Source: Candidatus Villigracilis vicinus
GTDB lineage: Bacteria > Chloroflexota > Anaerolineae > Anaerolineales > Villigracilaceae
Length of the DNA: 64,000 nucleotides
NCBI GenBank assembly: GCA_016721315.1
Contig: JADKIL010000002.1
Location: 310,001 to 374,000 of the forward strand
Direction of reading: 5' to 3'
In this document: in pieces, positions 24,507-33,369 of the stretch
Numbering within the stretch: the first letter of the stretch is position 1
Layout of the letters: each line of letters opens with the position of its first letter
Translations under genes and position numbers: made by a program
Notes under the pieces: model-generated
What the model saw: only the letters and a program-made list of their open reading frames with translations
Databases searched by the model: none
What the model was told of the DNA's origin: nothing

Positions 24507-27500
24507 ATGCGTAAGATATTATTCTTTTTATCGATCCTTTCCACTATTCTTCTAGCTTCCTGCGGAACGACTCCATCTGCGTCAATAGCAGATGCGTCTA
24601 CCAGCGCCTCCACCCCTAACCCAACGCCTGACACCTCCCTTCCAGATTTTTTCATCCCGTATGGAAAGAACGTCCGTTTTGAACAGATAAGCCTGGAAGA
24701 AGGCTTATCGCAAAGTTCAGTGAATGTCATCTTGCAAGATCGCAAAGGCTTTTTATGGATTGGCACCGATGACGGTCTTAATCGCTATGATGGTTACGGT
24801 TTTAAGGTTTACAAACCCGAGACGAATGATCCGCTCAGCCTGAGCGACCGCTCAATCACAGCCATAGTTGAAGATAGCCAGGGGTTTTTGTGGGTTGCCA
24901 CCCGTTTGGGCGGCTTAAATCGTTACGACCCTATATCCGGTCAATTCACCCATTATCTGCACGATAAGAATAATAACCAGAGCATCGCCAGTAACTATGT
25001 CACGGCCTTATGGCTGGACCAAAAAGGTCTTTGGGTCGGAACCGACAATGGGCTTGACTTCTTTGATTTCGAGACAAATATATTCATTCATTACCCCCTA
25101 TCCGATAGTTATCTAAACCCTCCCAGTACATCCATCACCACCCTGTTCATAGACTCGACAGATACCCTCTGGGTCGGCACCACAGATGCGGGAGTTAGTT
25201 TTTTTGATATAGAGTCCAATGTTTTCAAGACCTTCAAGACCAATGGGTACAACTCCAAAAGCCTGAGCAATAACCGCGTCCTCTCGATCACAGAAGACAC
25301 GAATGGGGAAATCTGGATCGGCACTGCTTCAGGATTAAACCGCTTTAACCGTGAGGGGAATGAATTCTCACGTTTCAAAAATCAAAGCACAACACCCACC
25401 AGCCTGGCAGGTAACGTCGTTTACTCTCTGTATACAGACCGTTCCGGCGCATTGTGGGTTGGCACAAACAAAGGGTTGGATCGCTACGATCCGCGTGAAG
25501 ATACATTCATTCACCACCAGTACCAACCCAATGTACCAAACAGCCTCAGCAACAACGAGGTTCAAACAATCTACGAAGATGCCAGCGGAGTGTTATGGGT
25601 AGGGACATATGGCGGCGGGCTAAATAAATACAACCGTCAACAGGACCGCTACGCTTACTTCCGCCATAACCCGGATGACCCCAACAGTTTGAGCAGTAAC
25701 TTTGTATTTGCCATTCAGGAAGATGTCCGCAACCAGATCTGGATCGGAACTTTCGATAATGGACTAAACGTATTCAACCCTCAGACCGAAAAATTCAAAC
25801 ATTTCATCCACGACCCGAACGACCCGGATACCATTGGTAATAATGATGTGATCACGCTGTATAACGACAGTCAGGGCGTATTATGGATCGGCACTGGCAG
25901 TTCTCTGGACCGTTTCAACCGAGGGCGTAACACCTTCTCGCATTACAAGCCAGTGGATGCGAATATCAATGACCCATCACGTTTTGCAGTATTCGCCATC
26001 CTGGAAGATTCGAGTGGTAACTTTTGGGTCGGGTCGAACCGCGGATTAAAACTCTTCAACCGGCAGACAAACGAATTTTCCGACTACAGGGCAAAGGGCT
26101 CAGATCCCGATTATTTTGTTGACGCCAGAATCAACACACTCTTTGAAGATCGATCACAATATTTATGGATCGGCACCTACGACGACGGCTTGCAACGCAT
26201 AAATCCCAGCACCGGCGAAGTCACTTTTTATCGGCATAACCCGGAAGATAATTCATCTTTGGGTGGGAATACCATCCTCTGTATCTACCAAGATATGAAC
26301 GGGACTCTTTGGATCGGTACGCATGGCGGCGGATTAAGCCGCTACAATGCCGACTCAAATACCTTCACGAACTTTACTGAACAGGAAGGCTTATCCAATA
26401 ACGTCGTCTATGGCATCCTTGAAGACGAAACCGGAAAATTATGGATGAGCACCAATTTTGGGATTTCCCGGTTCGACCCCGTTCAGAAAACCTTCCGCCG
26501 CTTTACCTCCAGTGACGGGTTACAGAGCAATGAATTTAATCAGAACTCCTATGCCAAAGACCACAATGGGATCATGTATTTCGGGGGCATCAATGGTTTG
26601 AATATCTTTACCCCGCAAGAGATCACTGATAATCAATTTACACCTCAGGTTGCACTGACATCCATCACTGTAGATGGGCTGCCGTTACAAGAAGAAAAAA
26701 ATATCGAATATCTCGATACGATCGTCCTGACTTGGCCCCAGGATTCATTCGAATTCGAATTTTCATCCTTCGCCTATGAACAACCTCGAAAGAATCAATA
26801 TGCCTACATGCTCGAAGGCTTTGATTCTGAGTGGATTAATATTGTCAACCAAAGGAACGGAAGATACACCAATCTGCCTGGCGGAACCTACACCCTGCAT
26901 TACCGCGGCTCAAACAGCGACGGGGTCTGGAACGAAGCGGGGCAAACCGTTCAAATCATCGTCGTCCCGCCTTTCTGGGAAACTTGGTGGTTCCTTAGCC
27001 TGCTGGTTGTGGCATTCGGAGTTACCATAGCAGGCGGTTTGCGCTGGCGTGTAAAAAGCATTGAAAATCAAAACCGTGAACTCGAACGTCTTGTCAGTCA
27101 CCGCACTGCAGATCTGGAAAAACGCACCGGCGAGATCGAGGCACTCTATCAGGCAGATGAAAAGATCCTGCGAAGCATTACCCTCAACCAGATATTCCAA
27201 ACACTGGTGGATGTCTCAGTTACCATGCTGAAAGCCGATTGCAGTGTTGTTTTTTCATGGAGCGAAGAAAAGCGCAAGATCCTCCCTAGGGTGAGCCAGG
27301 GCTTCAAACCCGAGACACTGGCGGTTTTGAAATACGACCAGGGCGAAGGCATCATTGGAACTGCCATGAAGACAGGGTCAGCGGTCATCGCCTCAAATGC
27401 TCTCGGAATATCCCAGCGCGAAGACATCCAGAACGCCTTCACAAGTGAAGACATTCAATCCTTTGCATACTTCCCCATTGCCGTAGATGGCAAGGTGATC

Positions 27501-28250
27501 GCGATCTTCAATGTGGCTTATCGGCGCCCCAATGCGCTCACAAAAGACTCAGCCCGTCTGTTCACGGCATTGGTCAACCGCGCCTCGCTCTCCATTGCAA
27601 ATATGGAACTCTTCGAGCAGACCAAGGATCTGGCGGTCATGGAGGAACGTAATCGCCTCGCCCGCGACTTGCACGACAGCGCCAAACAAAAAGCTTTTGC
27701 CGCCCTTGCACAATTGGGAACCGTCAATGCGATGGCACACACAGGTGATCAGGAAGTATCGCCGCATCTCATTGAAGCGGAAACGCTCATCTATGAAGTT
27801 ATTCAGGAGCTGAATTTCCTGATCCAGGAGATCTACCCCATTGCCTTACAGGAAAAAGGCTTGCAGACCACTTTACGAGAATATGTATTCGAATGGGAGC
27901 ATCGGAATGATGCCCTGGTCAATTTGACGATTCAAAACGAGCAGAAGCTGCCGCTTGAAATGGAACAGGCAATTTACCGGGTCATTCAAGAGGCGCTTGC
28001 CAATGTCTCGCGCCATAGTAGGGCAAAACGGGTGGACGTCTCTCTGGTGTATGACCAGGAAGCTTTACAGGTCATGGTAGTGGACGACGGCTGCGGGTTC
28101 GATATGAACCAAAGAGCAAAGGGCATGGGCTTCCGTTCCATGCGGGAACGCATCAGTAGTATTCGCGGCACACTTCAAGTCCATAGCGCTCCCGGGGAGG
28201 GAACGCGTTTGGTAATTCAGATCCCAATACGGAACGGTTCAGGAGATTGA
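24507..28250 (+). CDS. Propeller-type sensor histidine kinase (Reg_prop, Y_Y_Y, GAF, NarL-type kinase)
   Basis: A 1247-residue sensor. Residues 1-18 form a lipoprotein-like signal (ILLASC). About 13 LW(I/V)GT-type Reg_prop repeats (about 70-720) should build two beta propellers outside the cell, followed by a Y_Y_Y domain (about 745-815), a membrane helix (about 825-845), a coiled coil, a GAF domain (about 885-1030) and a HisKA_3 kinase with phospho-acceptor H1056 in ARDLHDS. The ATPase domain has EALANVSRHS, DDGCGFD and GMGFRSMRER. The start at 24507 follows TATAAT by seven bases and begins the signal, so a longer in-frame extension upstream is rejected. The stop overlaps the ribosome-binding region of its response regulator. 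Such sensors often detect extracellular polysaccharides, but the ligand here is unknown. Confidence 0.9.
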   Translation: MRKILFFLSILSTILLASCGTTPSASIADASTSASTPNPTPDTSLPDFFIPYGKNVRFEQISLEEGLSQSSVNVILQDRKGFLWIGTDDGLNRYDGYGFKVYKPETNDPLSLSDRSITAIVEDSQGFLWVATRLGGLNRYDPISGQFTHYLHDKNNNQSIASNYVTALWLDQKGLWVGTDNGLDFFDFETNIFIHYPLSDSYLNPPSTSITTLFIDSTDTLWVGTTDAGVSFFDIESNVFKTFKTNGYNSKSLSNNRVLSITEDTNGEIWIGTASGLNRFNREGNEFSRFKNQSTTPTSLAGNVVYSLYTDRSGALWVGTNKGLDRYDPREDTFIHHQYQPNVPNSLSNNEVQTIYEDASGVLWVGTYGGGLNKYNRQQDRYAYFRHNPDDPNSLSSNFVFAIQEDVRNQIWIGTFDNGLNVFNPQTEKFKHFIHDPNDPDTIGNNDVITLYNDSQGVLWIGTGSSLDRFNRGRNTFSHYKPVDANINDPSRFAVFAILEDSSGNFWVGSNRGLKLFNRQTNEFSDYRAKGSDPDYFVDARINTLFEDRSQYLWIGTYDDGLQRINPSTGEVTFYRHNPEDNSSLGGNTILCIYQDMNGTLWIGTHGGGLSRYNADSNTFTNFTEQEGLSNNVVYGILEDETGKLWMSTNFGISRFDPVQKTFRRFTSSDGLQSNEFNQNSYAKDHNGIMYFGGINGLNIFTPQEITDNQFTPQVALTSITVDGLPLQEEKNIEYLDTIVLTWPQDSFEFEFSSFAYEQPRKNQYAYMLEGFDSEWINIVNQRNGRYTNLPGGTYTLHYRGSNSDGVWNEAGQTVQIIVVPPFWETWWFLSLLVVAFGVTIAGGLRWRVKSIENQNRELERLVSHRTADLEKRTGEIEALYQADEKILRSITLNQIFQTLVDVSVTMLKADCSVVFSWSEEKRKILPRVSQGFKPETLAVLKYDQGEGIIGTAMKTGSAVIASNALGISQREDIQNAFTSEDIQSFAYFPIAVDGKVIAIFNVAYRRPNALTKDSARLFTALVNRASLSIANMELFEQTKDLAVMEERNRLARDLHDSAKQKAFAALAQLGTVNAMAHTGDQEVSPHLIEAETLIYEVIQELNFLIQEIYPIALQEKGLQTTLREYVFEWEHRNDALVNLTIQNEQKLPLEMEQAIYRVIQEALANVSRHSRAKRVDVSLVYDQEALQVMVVDDGCGFDMNQRAKGMGFRSMRERISSIRGTLQVHSAPGEGTRLVIQIPIRNGSGD

Positions 28251-28252
28251 TA

Positions 28253-28918
28253 ATGAAAAATCATCGCACAAGTATATTGATCGTGGATGACCACGAAGTC
28301 GTACGCAATGGCATTCGCTCCTATCTTGAAAGAATAGCCGATTTCAATGTACTCGGCGAAGGCTCTTCCGGCGAAGAAGCACTTAATATGGTCGCTGAAA
28401 TGATCCCCGACATTGTGCTGTTAGATCTAATGATGCCGGGTATGGACGGGATCGAAACAACACGGCGCATAAGACAGATCAGCCCACGCACAAAAGTTGT
28501 GGTGCTAACCTCGTATCATGAGGATGTGCATATCTTCCCCGCACTGAAAGCTGGTGCGATCTCCTACATTCTGAAGGATATGAAAATGGATAAACTAGTG
28601 GAGGTACTCCACCGTGCCGTTCAAGGTGAGGTAACCCTGCATCCGCGGGTGGCTTCAAGGGTACTGCAGAATATCCGCGGCGAAGGCACAGAACAGCCCC
28701 TCTTCACCGAATTAACCGACCGTGAGACAGATGTTTTAAAACTCATTGCAAACGGTTTGACAAATAGCCAGATCGCAGAAAAGCTCGTAATTAGCGAGAA
28801 TACGGTCAAAGGTCATGTAAGCAACATCCTCAGTAAACTTCACCTTGCAGACCGGACCCAGGCAGCGGTATATGCCTGGCAGCAGGGCATTGTTAATCGG
28901 CAAAGTACAACAAAGTAA
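28253..28918 (+). CDS. NarL/LuxR family response regulator
   Basis: A 221-residue two-component regulator. The receiver domain (1-125) has the acidic pair VDDHE and the phospho-acceptor D58 in IVLLDLMMPGMDG. The C-terminal LuxR HTH (about 155-215) reads LTDRETDVLKLIANGLTNSQIAEKLV. AGGAG seven bases before ATG 28253, partly inside the kinase stop region, sets the start. It is the partner of the propeller kinase directly upstream; a shared message is near certain. A bidirectional terminator follows. Confidence 0.95.
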   Translation: MKNHRTSILIVDDHEVVRNGIRSYLERIADFNVLGEGSSGEEALNMVAEMIPDIVLLDLMMPGMDGIETTRRIRQISPRTKVVVLTSYHEDVHIFPALKAGAISYILKDMKMDKLVEVLHRAVQGEVTLHPRVASRVLQNIRGEGTEQPLFTELTDRETDVLKLIANGLTNSQIAEKLVISENTVKGHVSNILSKLHLADRTQAAVYAWQQGIVNRQSTTK

Positions 28919-28928
28919 GTTATTAAAC

Positions 28929-28966
28929 AAAAAGACACCGCTCTTGTTCGAGCGGTGTCTTTTTGT
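28929..28966. terminator. Bidirectional rho-independent terminator
   Basis: A 15-base-pair perfect stem AAAAAGACACCGCTC with its complement, six-base loop and T/A runs on both sides, placed between the convergent regulator and DsbA-like genes. Confidence 0.9.
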
Positions 28967-28974
28967 TATCTGCT

Positions 28975-29724
28975 CTATTTGCCCATATCAGCCAGAGCCG
29001 CTTCGATCTCCTGAGTGAAGACCTCAATCGTCTGTGCGCCCTGGATCACACGCGTCTGCGTTTCACCGTTGACCTGATAGGTCAGGATGAAGGAAGGAGT
29101 TGCCTGAATGCCTGCAGCAGTGGCATCTTTTGCATCCTGATCTGCCAGATCTTTGTATTTTCCGGACGAGACACAATCATCATACGCCCCTCGATCCAGT
29201 TGGAGTTCATCTGCGAATGCCTCGAGGCGGCGATCTGCATATGCGCCAACATTTTCGCCGGTCTGGTTCGCGAAAAGAATATCATGCATTTCCCAGAACT
29301 TACCCTGGTCACCTGCGCAATAGGCCGCCTCGGCAGCCGCTATAGATTCAGGTCCGATGAAATCGCCAACCGATTTGTAGACAAAGTATGCCGTCCCAGT
29401 TGCAACAAACTGATCCATTAACAGTCCTTCGGTATTTTCAAAGAAAAGACGGCAGTACGGACACTGAAAATCAGAATATTCTGTAATGGTGATCGGTGCG
29501 TTCGGGTCACCTGCGGCGTTAAAATCGGCGTTCGGGCGGCTAACCGCACCCGGGGTAACGATTTCACCCACCGGTTTCAGGCTGGGGTAAATGATCAGAA
29601 AAGCAAGAAAAAGCGCCCCCAGTGTGATCAACAAGATCGCCACCAGACGGGATCGGCCTTCTTTGCGCCTGATCTGTTCTCTGCGCATCTGTCGCTTGCT
29701 TAATTCTTTGGTGCTGTTACTCAT
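28975..29724 (-). CDS. DsbA-like thioredoxin-fold protein, membrane anchored
   Basis: A 249-residue extracytoplasmic thiol oxidoreductase of the thioredoxin_4/DsbA type. A basic N-terminus leads to one membrane helix (27-46). The DsbA domain spans about 65-245 with active site C88-P-Y-C91 in SDFQCPYCRLFF and the cis-proline region in AGIQATPSFIL. A second pair of cysteines (AYCAGD and DDCVSS) is present in the helical insert, typical of the family. AGGAG lies five bases before the ATG. It should form or shuffle disulfides in exported proteins. No partner oxidase (DsbB or VKOR) is adjacent. Confidence 0.93.
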   Translation of the reverse strand: MSNSTKELSKRQMRREQIRRKEGRSRLVAILLITLGALFLAFLIIYPSLKPVGEIVTPGAVSRPNADFNAAGDPNAPITITEYSDFQCPYCRLFFENTEGLLMDQFVATGTAYFVYKSVGDFIGPESIAAAEAAYCAGDQGKFWEMHDILFANQTGENVGAYADRRLEAFADELQLDRGAYDDCVSSGKYKDLADQDAKDATAAGIQATPSFILTYQVNGETQTRVIQGAQTIEVFTQEIEAALADMGK

Positions 29725-29810
29725 ACGGGCTCCTATAAATATTTATTTGGGGCTGAATTTTCTCATGCCGAAAAAGATTTGTCCAGAAATCGGTTAAGAG
29801 GCTCTTATCT

Positions 29811-30653
29811 TTATTCCTGGCGCAGGCGGGCGTCCATCCACATTGTCATGGTCTTGAATACTTCCGCCTTCTCCGGTTCGTTGTGCATCTCATGATACCC
29901 TCCCTCCCAGAGAACCAGGGTGCAATTATCTTTCAAAGCCGCCGCAAATTCTGTGCTGCTGGTATCGTAGGCGATGGCATCATTCTTGCCATGCATCAAG
30001 AGAAGCGGAAGAGGAAATTCTCCAGCGTGATCAAGCGTCCATTTTGTGACGCCGAGCATGTTTTTTCCAAACCCGAGCGAGATCTTATCGTGAACAAGCG
30101 GGTCTTGCTGATATTTCTTCACCACGGCTTCATCACGGGAAATTGCTTTTGCATCCAATCCGCTTGGCAGAGTGGTTCCCGGCATTAGTGAACCAAGTAG
30201 TTTTGCCATGAATATCTTAACGGGCTGCTTCTCAAGTGCTGTATGCAAACCAGGACTGGTAGCGATCACACCCTTAATATCCGGCTTGCGCTTCAAACCA
30301 TAATGCAAGACTAAAATGCCGCCAAGGCTGTGCCCATACAGCAAAATAGGCAGGTTCGGGTAACGCTTGCGCGCCTGTTCCAACAATAGATCAATATCCT
30401 GTAAAAAATCCTCAATGGAAGAGACGTGACCACGAATGCCGCCAGAGCGCCCATGCCCGCGATGGTCGAAACCAAAAAGGATAAAGCCTTCCTTTTCAAA
30501 CGCTTCCGCCACATGGGCATAACGTGAACTGTGCTCTCCCAGCCCATGCACTAGACAAACCACCGCCCGCGGAGAAACAACCGAAGGCTCCCATACCTGC
30601 GCAAACAACTCAATGCCATCACGTGCTTTCCACTTCATTTCCTCATGTTTCAT
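29811..30653 (-). CDS. Alpha/beta hydrolase, monoacylglycerol lipase-like
   Basis: A 280-residue lysophospholipase/monoacylglycerol lipase-type hydrolase. The oxyanion region is HGLGEHSSRY, the nucleophile is S109 in LYGHSLGG, the acid is in MHGKNDAIA and the histidine in GGYHEMHNEP, so the triad is complete. No signal peptide. I chose the ATG at 30653, two bases past the stop of the V4R gene, with GGAG nearby. It is the last gene of an XRE-TPR-GNAT-V4R-hydrolase operon. Substrate is probably a lipid ester, but this is family inference. Confidence 0.9.
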   Translation of the reverse strand: MKHEEMKWKARDGIELFAQVWEPSVVSPRAVVCLVHGLGEHSSRYAHVAEAFEKEGFILFGFDHRGHGRSGGIRGHVSSIEDFLQDIDLLLEQARKRYPNLPILLYGHSLGGILVLHYGLKRKPDIKGVIATSPGLHTALEKQPVKIFMAKLLGSLMPGTTLPSGLDAKAISRDEAVVKKYQQDPLVHDKISLGFGKNMLGVTKWTLDHAGEFPLPLLLMHGKNDAIAYDTSSTEFAAALKDNCTLVLWEGGYHEMHNEPEKAEVFKTMTMWMDARLRQE

Positions 30654-30655
30654 CT

Positions 30656-31261
30656 TTATGCTCCAATGGTGATTTTGAACTCGCATTGATGCGCGCCCAT
30701 CGCCCGACAGGCGCGTTCTTCGATATCATGCTCTTCGCCAGTTGCCCAATACAAAGACTCGCGAATCAATCCAAAAGTAACAAAGCAGATCGGTGAATCT
30801 TCGGTCTGCCCGAGGGTGGTCGGAGAGTTTTGGTCAACAAGAAGCAAGTCGAGGTCCAAAGTATGAATCGTGATGGAACCACGCCCGCTGCCCAATAGCC
30901 CGGCAAGAAGTTCCAATACCGATTTCCGTTTTAACGATTTGGGTAATCCGCGTAGAAGGGTTGTTTTTGCTTTAAGAGCAAGCGGGGCATCACCCAGGAT
31001 CGGCTGCCAAAGCTTCGAACCGATACGCATCAATGTGCCACGTGCACCGCGCCCATAATAAGTGCGCAACGATCCTTGCAGTTTGGCATACGCCTCCGCT
31101 GCCTGCGAGGCATCCATCGAGAGAAAAAACTCCGGGCTCCGCCAGGCGTGAGATAAACCGGAATTAGATAAAACGGCATGGTACGTATCAGGACCGATCT
31201 CCGTGGAAAGTGTCTCAACGAAACGATTCATGGTGCGGGGAGAAAAACGAGCAGGGTTCAT
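30656..31261 (-). CDS. V4R-like domain protein
   Basis: A 201-residue soluble protein. The C-terminal third (about 125-200) ends in GEEHDIEERACRAMGAHQCEFKI, matching the end of the V4R (4-vinyl reductase) domain, where cysteines and a glycine precede a last strand. The N-terminal part is helical (MNRFVETLSTEIGPDTY) and the middle is basic. V4R domains bind small hydrophobic ligands or tetrapyrroles and often sense them. The start overlaps the GNAT gene stop by four bases and the stop is followed two bases later by the hydrolase, so it is operonic. Ligand unknown. Confidence 0.7.
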   Translation of the reverse strand: MNPARFSPRTMNRFVETLSTEIGPDTYHAVLSNSGLSHAWRSPEFFLSMDASQAAEAYAKLQGSLRTYYGRGARGTLMRIGSKLWQPILGDAPLALKAKTTLLRGLPKSLKRKSVLELLAGLLGSGRGSITIHTLDLDLLLVDQNSPTTLGQTEDSPICFVTFGLIRESLYWATGEEHDIEERACRAMGAHQCEFKITIGA

Positions 31262-32130
31262 GAGTAAGGCATTTCCAATGTGTTGACAAAAACAGGGTAG
31301 TTCTCGCCGGTACGCACAAACCCAAGTTTTTGATAAAGGTTTAAAGAAGCAAAGTTGTCGCCCTGGGTATTGACTGTAAGCCGTCCAGATTGTAAAGCCC
31401 CTGCTTTTTGAATAAGATCGTGAATCAATGCCGAGCCTATTCCTCTGCCTTGCATTTCAGTGCGAACCCCAAGCCTTGCGAGGTGCGCCCCAAACGGGTT
31501 GCCCGTACTGATCTGATACCCAATCACACCAGTCTCATTTTCTGCGACAGATGAATAAAAAGATTGTCCACAAGCGCGTTTCAGCGAGTCAAGTGTGTTG
31601 TGCCAGAAAGCGCCGAAGGCTTCGCGATCAACTTCTTCAACTTCGCTCAAGTCTGTTTCCTGCATAGGACGGATGTTCACACTCCCAGAAATAGCGTGCG
31701 CAGGGACATAGTCTTCACTGCGGAGCTCCAATAGGACGATATTCCACTTTGGCTCAAATCCACTATTCAGGAGCAGGGTTTGAAACCATTGTTTCATGAC
31801 AATGGAAGCAATCTGTGCATGAGGGTTTTCGGCAAAGATATCTGCGCGGGCAATATTCCAAATGGCAGACCAGGCTTCAGATCCAGAAAGATGCGGTTGA
31901 TACGAAAAAAGACGGATCCATGCCACATCCGCCGGGTCCTCGGGGCAAGCCAGGGCGGCAAGCACGTTACCATTTTCTTCCAACACCCAAAAGTTTTGCG
32001 CGCCAAGCCACTCAAGGGCGGTGCGCCAATCGAGGTGGCGGTGGGTATTCGATTCTTGAAAAATAAGGTTGGATATCTGGCGATGATCCTGCGGCACCGC
32101 GCGGCGGACCTGTAAATGAAGATTGATCAT
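31258..32130 (-). CDS. Tandem GNAT family N-acetyltransferase
   Basis: A 290-residue protein with two GNAT-like halves. The C-terminal half (about 150-290) carries acetyl-CoA motif A in LGVRTEMQGRGIGSALI and a late SLNLYQKLGF strand, so it should be active. The N-terminal half (about 5-135, beginning VRRAVPQDHRQI) resembles a GNAT fold but lacks a clear Q/RxxGxG loop and may be structural. Four-base overlaps (ATGA) join it to both neighbours, the TPR-like protein upstream and the V4R protein downstream. Acceptor substrate unknown. Confidence 0.88.
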   Translation of the reverse strand: MINLHLQVRRAVPQDHRQISNLIFQESNTHRHLDWRTALEWLGAQNFWVLEENGNVLAALACPEDPADVAWIRLFSYQPHLSGSEAWSAIWNIARADIFAENPHAQIASIVMKQWFQTLLLNSGFEPKWNIVLLELRSEDYVPAHAISGSVNIRPMQETDLSEVEEVDREAFGAFWHNTLDSLKRACGQSFYSSVAENETGVIGYQISTGNPFGAHLARLGVRTEMQGRGIGSALIHDLIQKAGALQSGRLTVNTQGDNFASLNLYQKLGFVRTGENYPVFVNTLEMPYS

Positions 32131-32648
32131 TTGATAAATCGAAGGAGGAATTTCATGATGCGTTCAAAAAGAGTTGGAGTCTTTTTTACATCCATATACC
32201 CTATCATTTTGAAAGCGGACTCGGTGATCTTGCCGGTCTTCAGTTTGAGCACAGCCGCCGATTTCTTGACCATTGCCTGTAAATCCCCTTCGTCCACGCT
32301 GCCAAACAAGGCTGCAGAATGTTCATATTTTTCAATAGCAGCGTCGTATTTATTAAGTCCCTCAAGCGCGGCAGCCTGGTTGCCCAATGCCATCGCCTGC
32401 CGCTTAATATCTTGCGCACCTTCAAAAACCTTATCAGTTTCGAGTACGGCATCAAGAGCTTCCTGCGGTTTCCCAGCCTGCACTAGTGCAACGCTTTGGT
32501 TGTTTTTCATTTCGGCGGCAAGCAGTCCGGCACGTCCGGCGGTAAAGCCCTCAGCCGCCTGATGGAAAAAGTCAGCGGCTTCGTTATATTTCTTTTCTGC
32601 AAAGGCTTTCTTGCCCTTTGCATCGAGTTGGTGAGGATCGAGGGTCAT
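32127..32648 (-). CDS. Small TPR-like helical protein
   Basis: A 173-residue protein of TPR-type helices (LDAKGKKAFAEKKYNEAADFFHQAAEG, then NNQSVALVQAGKPQEALDAV, then LGNQAAALEGLNKYDAAIEKY). A basic, hydrophobic C-terminus (TLFERIMKFLLRFIK) might touch the membrane. It sits between the XRE regulator (five bases upstream) and the GNAT enzyme (four-base overlap). A scaffold role is likely; no enzyme motif is present. Confidence 0.8.
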   Translation of the reverse strand: MTLDPHQLDAKGKKAFAEKKYNEAADFFHQAAEGFTAGRAGLLAAEMKNNQSVALVQAGKPQEALDAVLETDKVFEGAQDIKRQAMALGNQAAALEGLNKYDAAIEKYEHSAALFGSVDEGDLQAMVKKSAAVLKLKTGKITESAFKMIGYMDVKKTPTLFERIMKFLLRFIK

Positions 32649-32653
32649 GGAGT

Positions 32654-33328
32654 TTATAAAGTAATATCAAGCAGACCCTCTGCCACGGAGCGGAGCTTAT
32701 CGCGTGACATGCTGCTGAGCTTCATGGCCAGTTCAAGGTAAGGGCGGTTGACGGGCTGGCAAACGAATTCCTGAAATTCCTTGGGGAGATCCGTAAATTT
32801 TTGCATGGCTTGCTGGCTGTTCATATACTCACCCACAGGTCCACTTTGATCGAAGAAGTTCTCGATACGGCTACCCATCGCCAATAGGATGCCTTCCAGT
32901 TCCGGCACGGACACCGTGCGCTCACCCAATTCATACGACTTCAATTTGGATTGAGAAATGCCGGTCTGTGCCGAAAGGTGGCGAATGGACATGTTGGCAT
33001 TGGTACGCTCCTGACGGATCAGGGCACCGATCATGCGCTGCCGCAAAGAGATCAGGCGGGTGATGTCTTCATGCGCCAGAGGTTCGGGGGCATCGGAGAT
33101 GGTATTGTTTCCCCAAAACTGATTGATCGAGATTTTCAAAAAGAATACTAAGGCTTCCAACTCGGGCAGGGATGGCGCGCGCCGCCCTTCTTCATAGGCG
33201 CGGAACAATCCCGGTTTGACACCAATGGCATCGGCGCACTCTTTTATGCTGCGCCTTTCCGCCATACGGGCATCTCGGATCAACAAGCCGAGTTTCTTTT
33301 CACGAATGGTTATTTGAGCGTTGGTCAT
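32654..33328 (-). CDS. Tandem XRE-type helix-turn-helix regulator
   Basis: A 224-residue protein with two XRE DNA-binding domains: one at about 11-67 (SIKECADAIGVKPGLFRAYEEGRRAPSL-like) and another at about 93-152 (SIRHLSAQTGISQSKLKSYELGERTVSV-like), followed by a helical C-terminus that has no known ligand domain. Two HTH domains in one chain suggest recognition of a double or extended operator. It heads the operon with TPR, GNAT, V4R and hydrolase genes, and has its own -10 box, so autoregulation is plausible. GAGG five bases before the ATG supports the start. Confidence 0.88.
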   Translation of the reverse strand: MTNAQITIREKKLGLLIRDARMAERRSIKECADAIGVKPGLFRAYEEGRRAPSLPELEALVFFLKISINQFWGNNTISDAPEPLAHEDITRLISLRQRMIGALIRQERTNANMSIRHLSAQTGISQSKLKSYELGERTVSVPELEGILLAMGSRIENFFDQSGPVGEYMNSQQAMQKFTDLPKEFQEFVCQPVNRPYLELAMKLSSMSRDKLRSVAEGLLDITL

Positions 33329-33353
33329 GTTACCTCATCAAGTGTAAATGCCT

Positions 33354-33359
33354 ATTATA
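33354..33359 (-). promoter_or_regulatory. -10 box upstream of the XRE operon
   Basis: TATAAT on the minus strand, 25 bases before the XRE start codon and inside the short gap after the cpaF stop. It suggests that the XRE operon starts separately from the cpaF unit. Confidence 0.5.
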
Positions 33360-33369
33360 GCAGAGTGTT

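Noticed and set aside
24176..24766. A 196-codon minus-strand frame across the ctaA-kinase gap
   Set aside because: It runs through a strong hairpin and the kinase signal peptide region and has no protein-like pattern.
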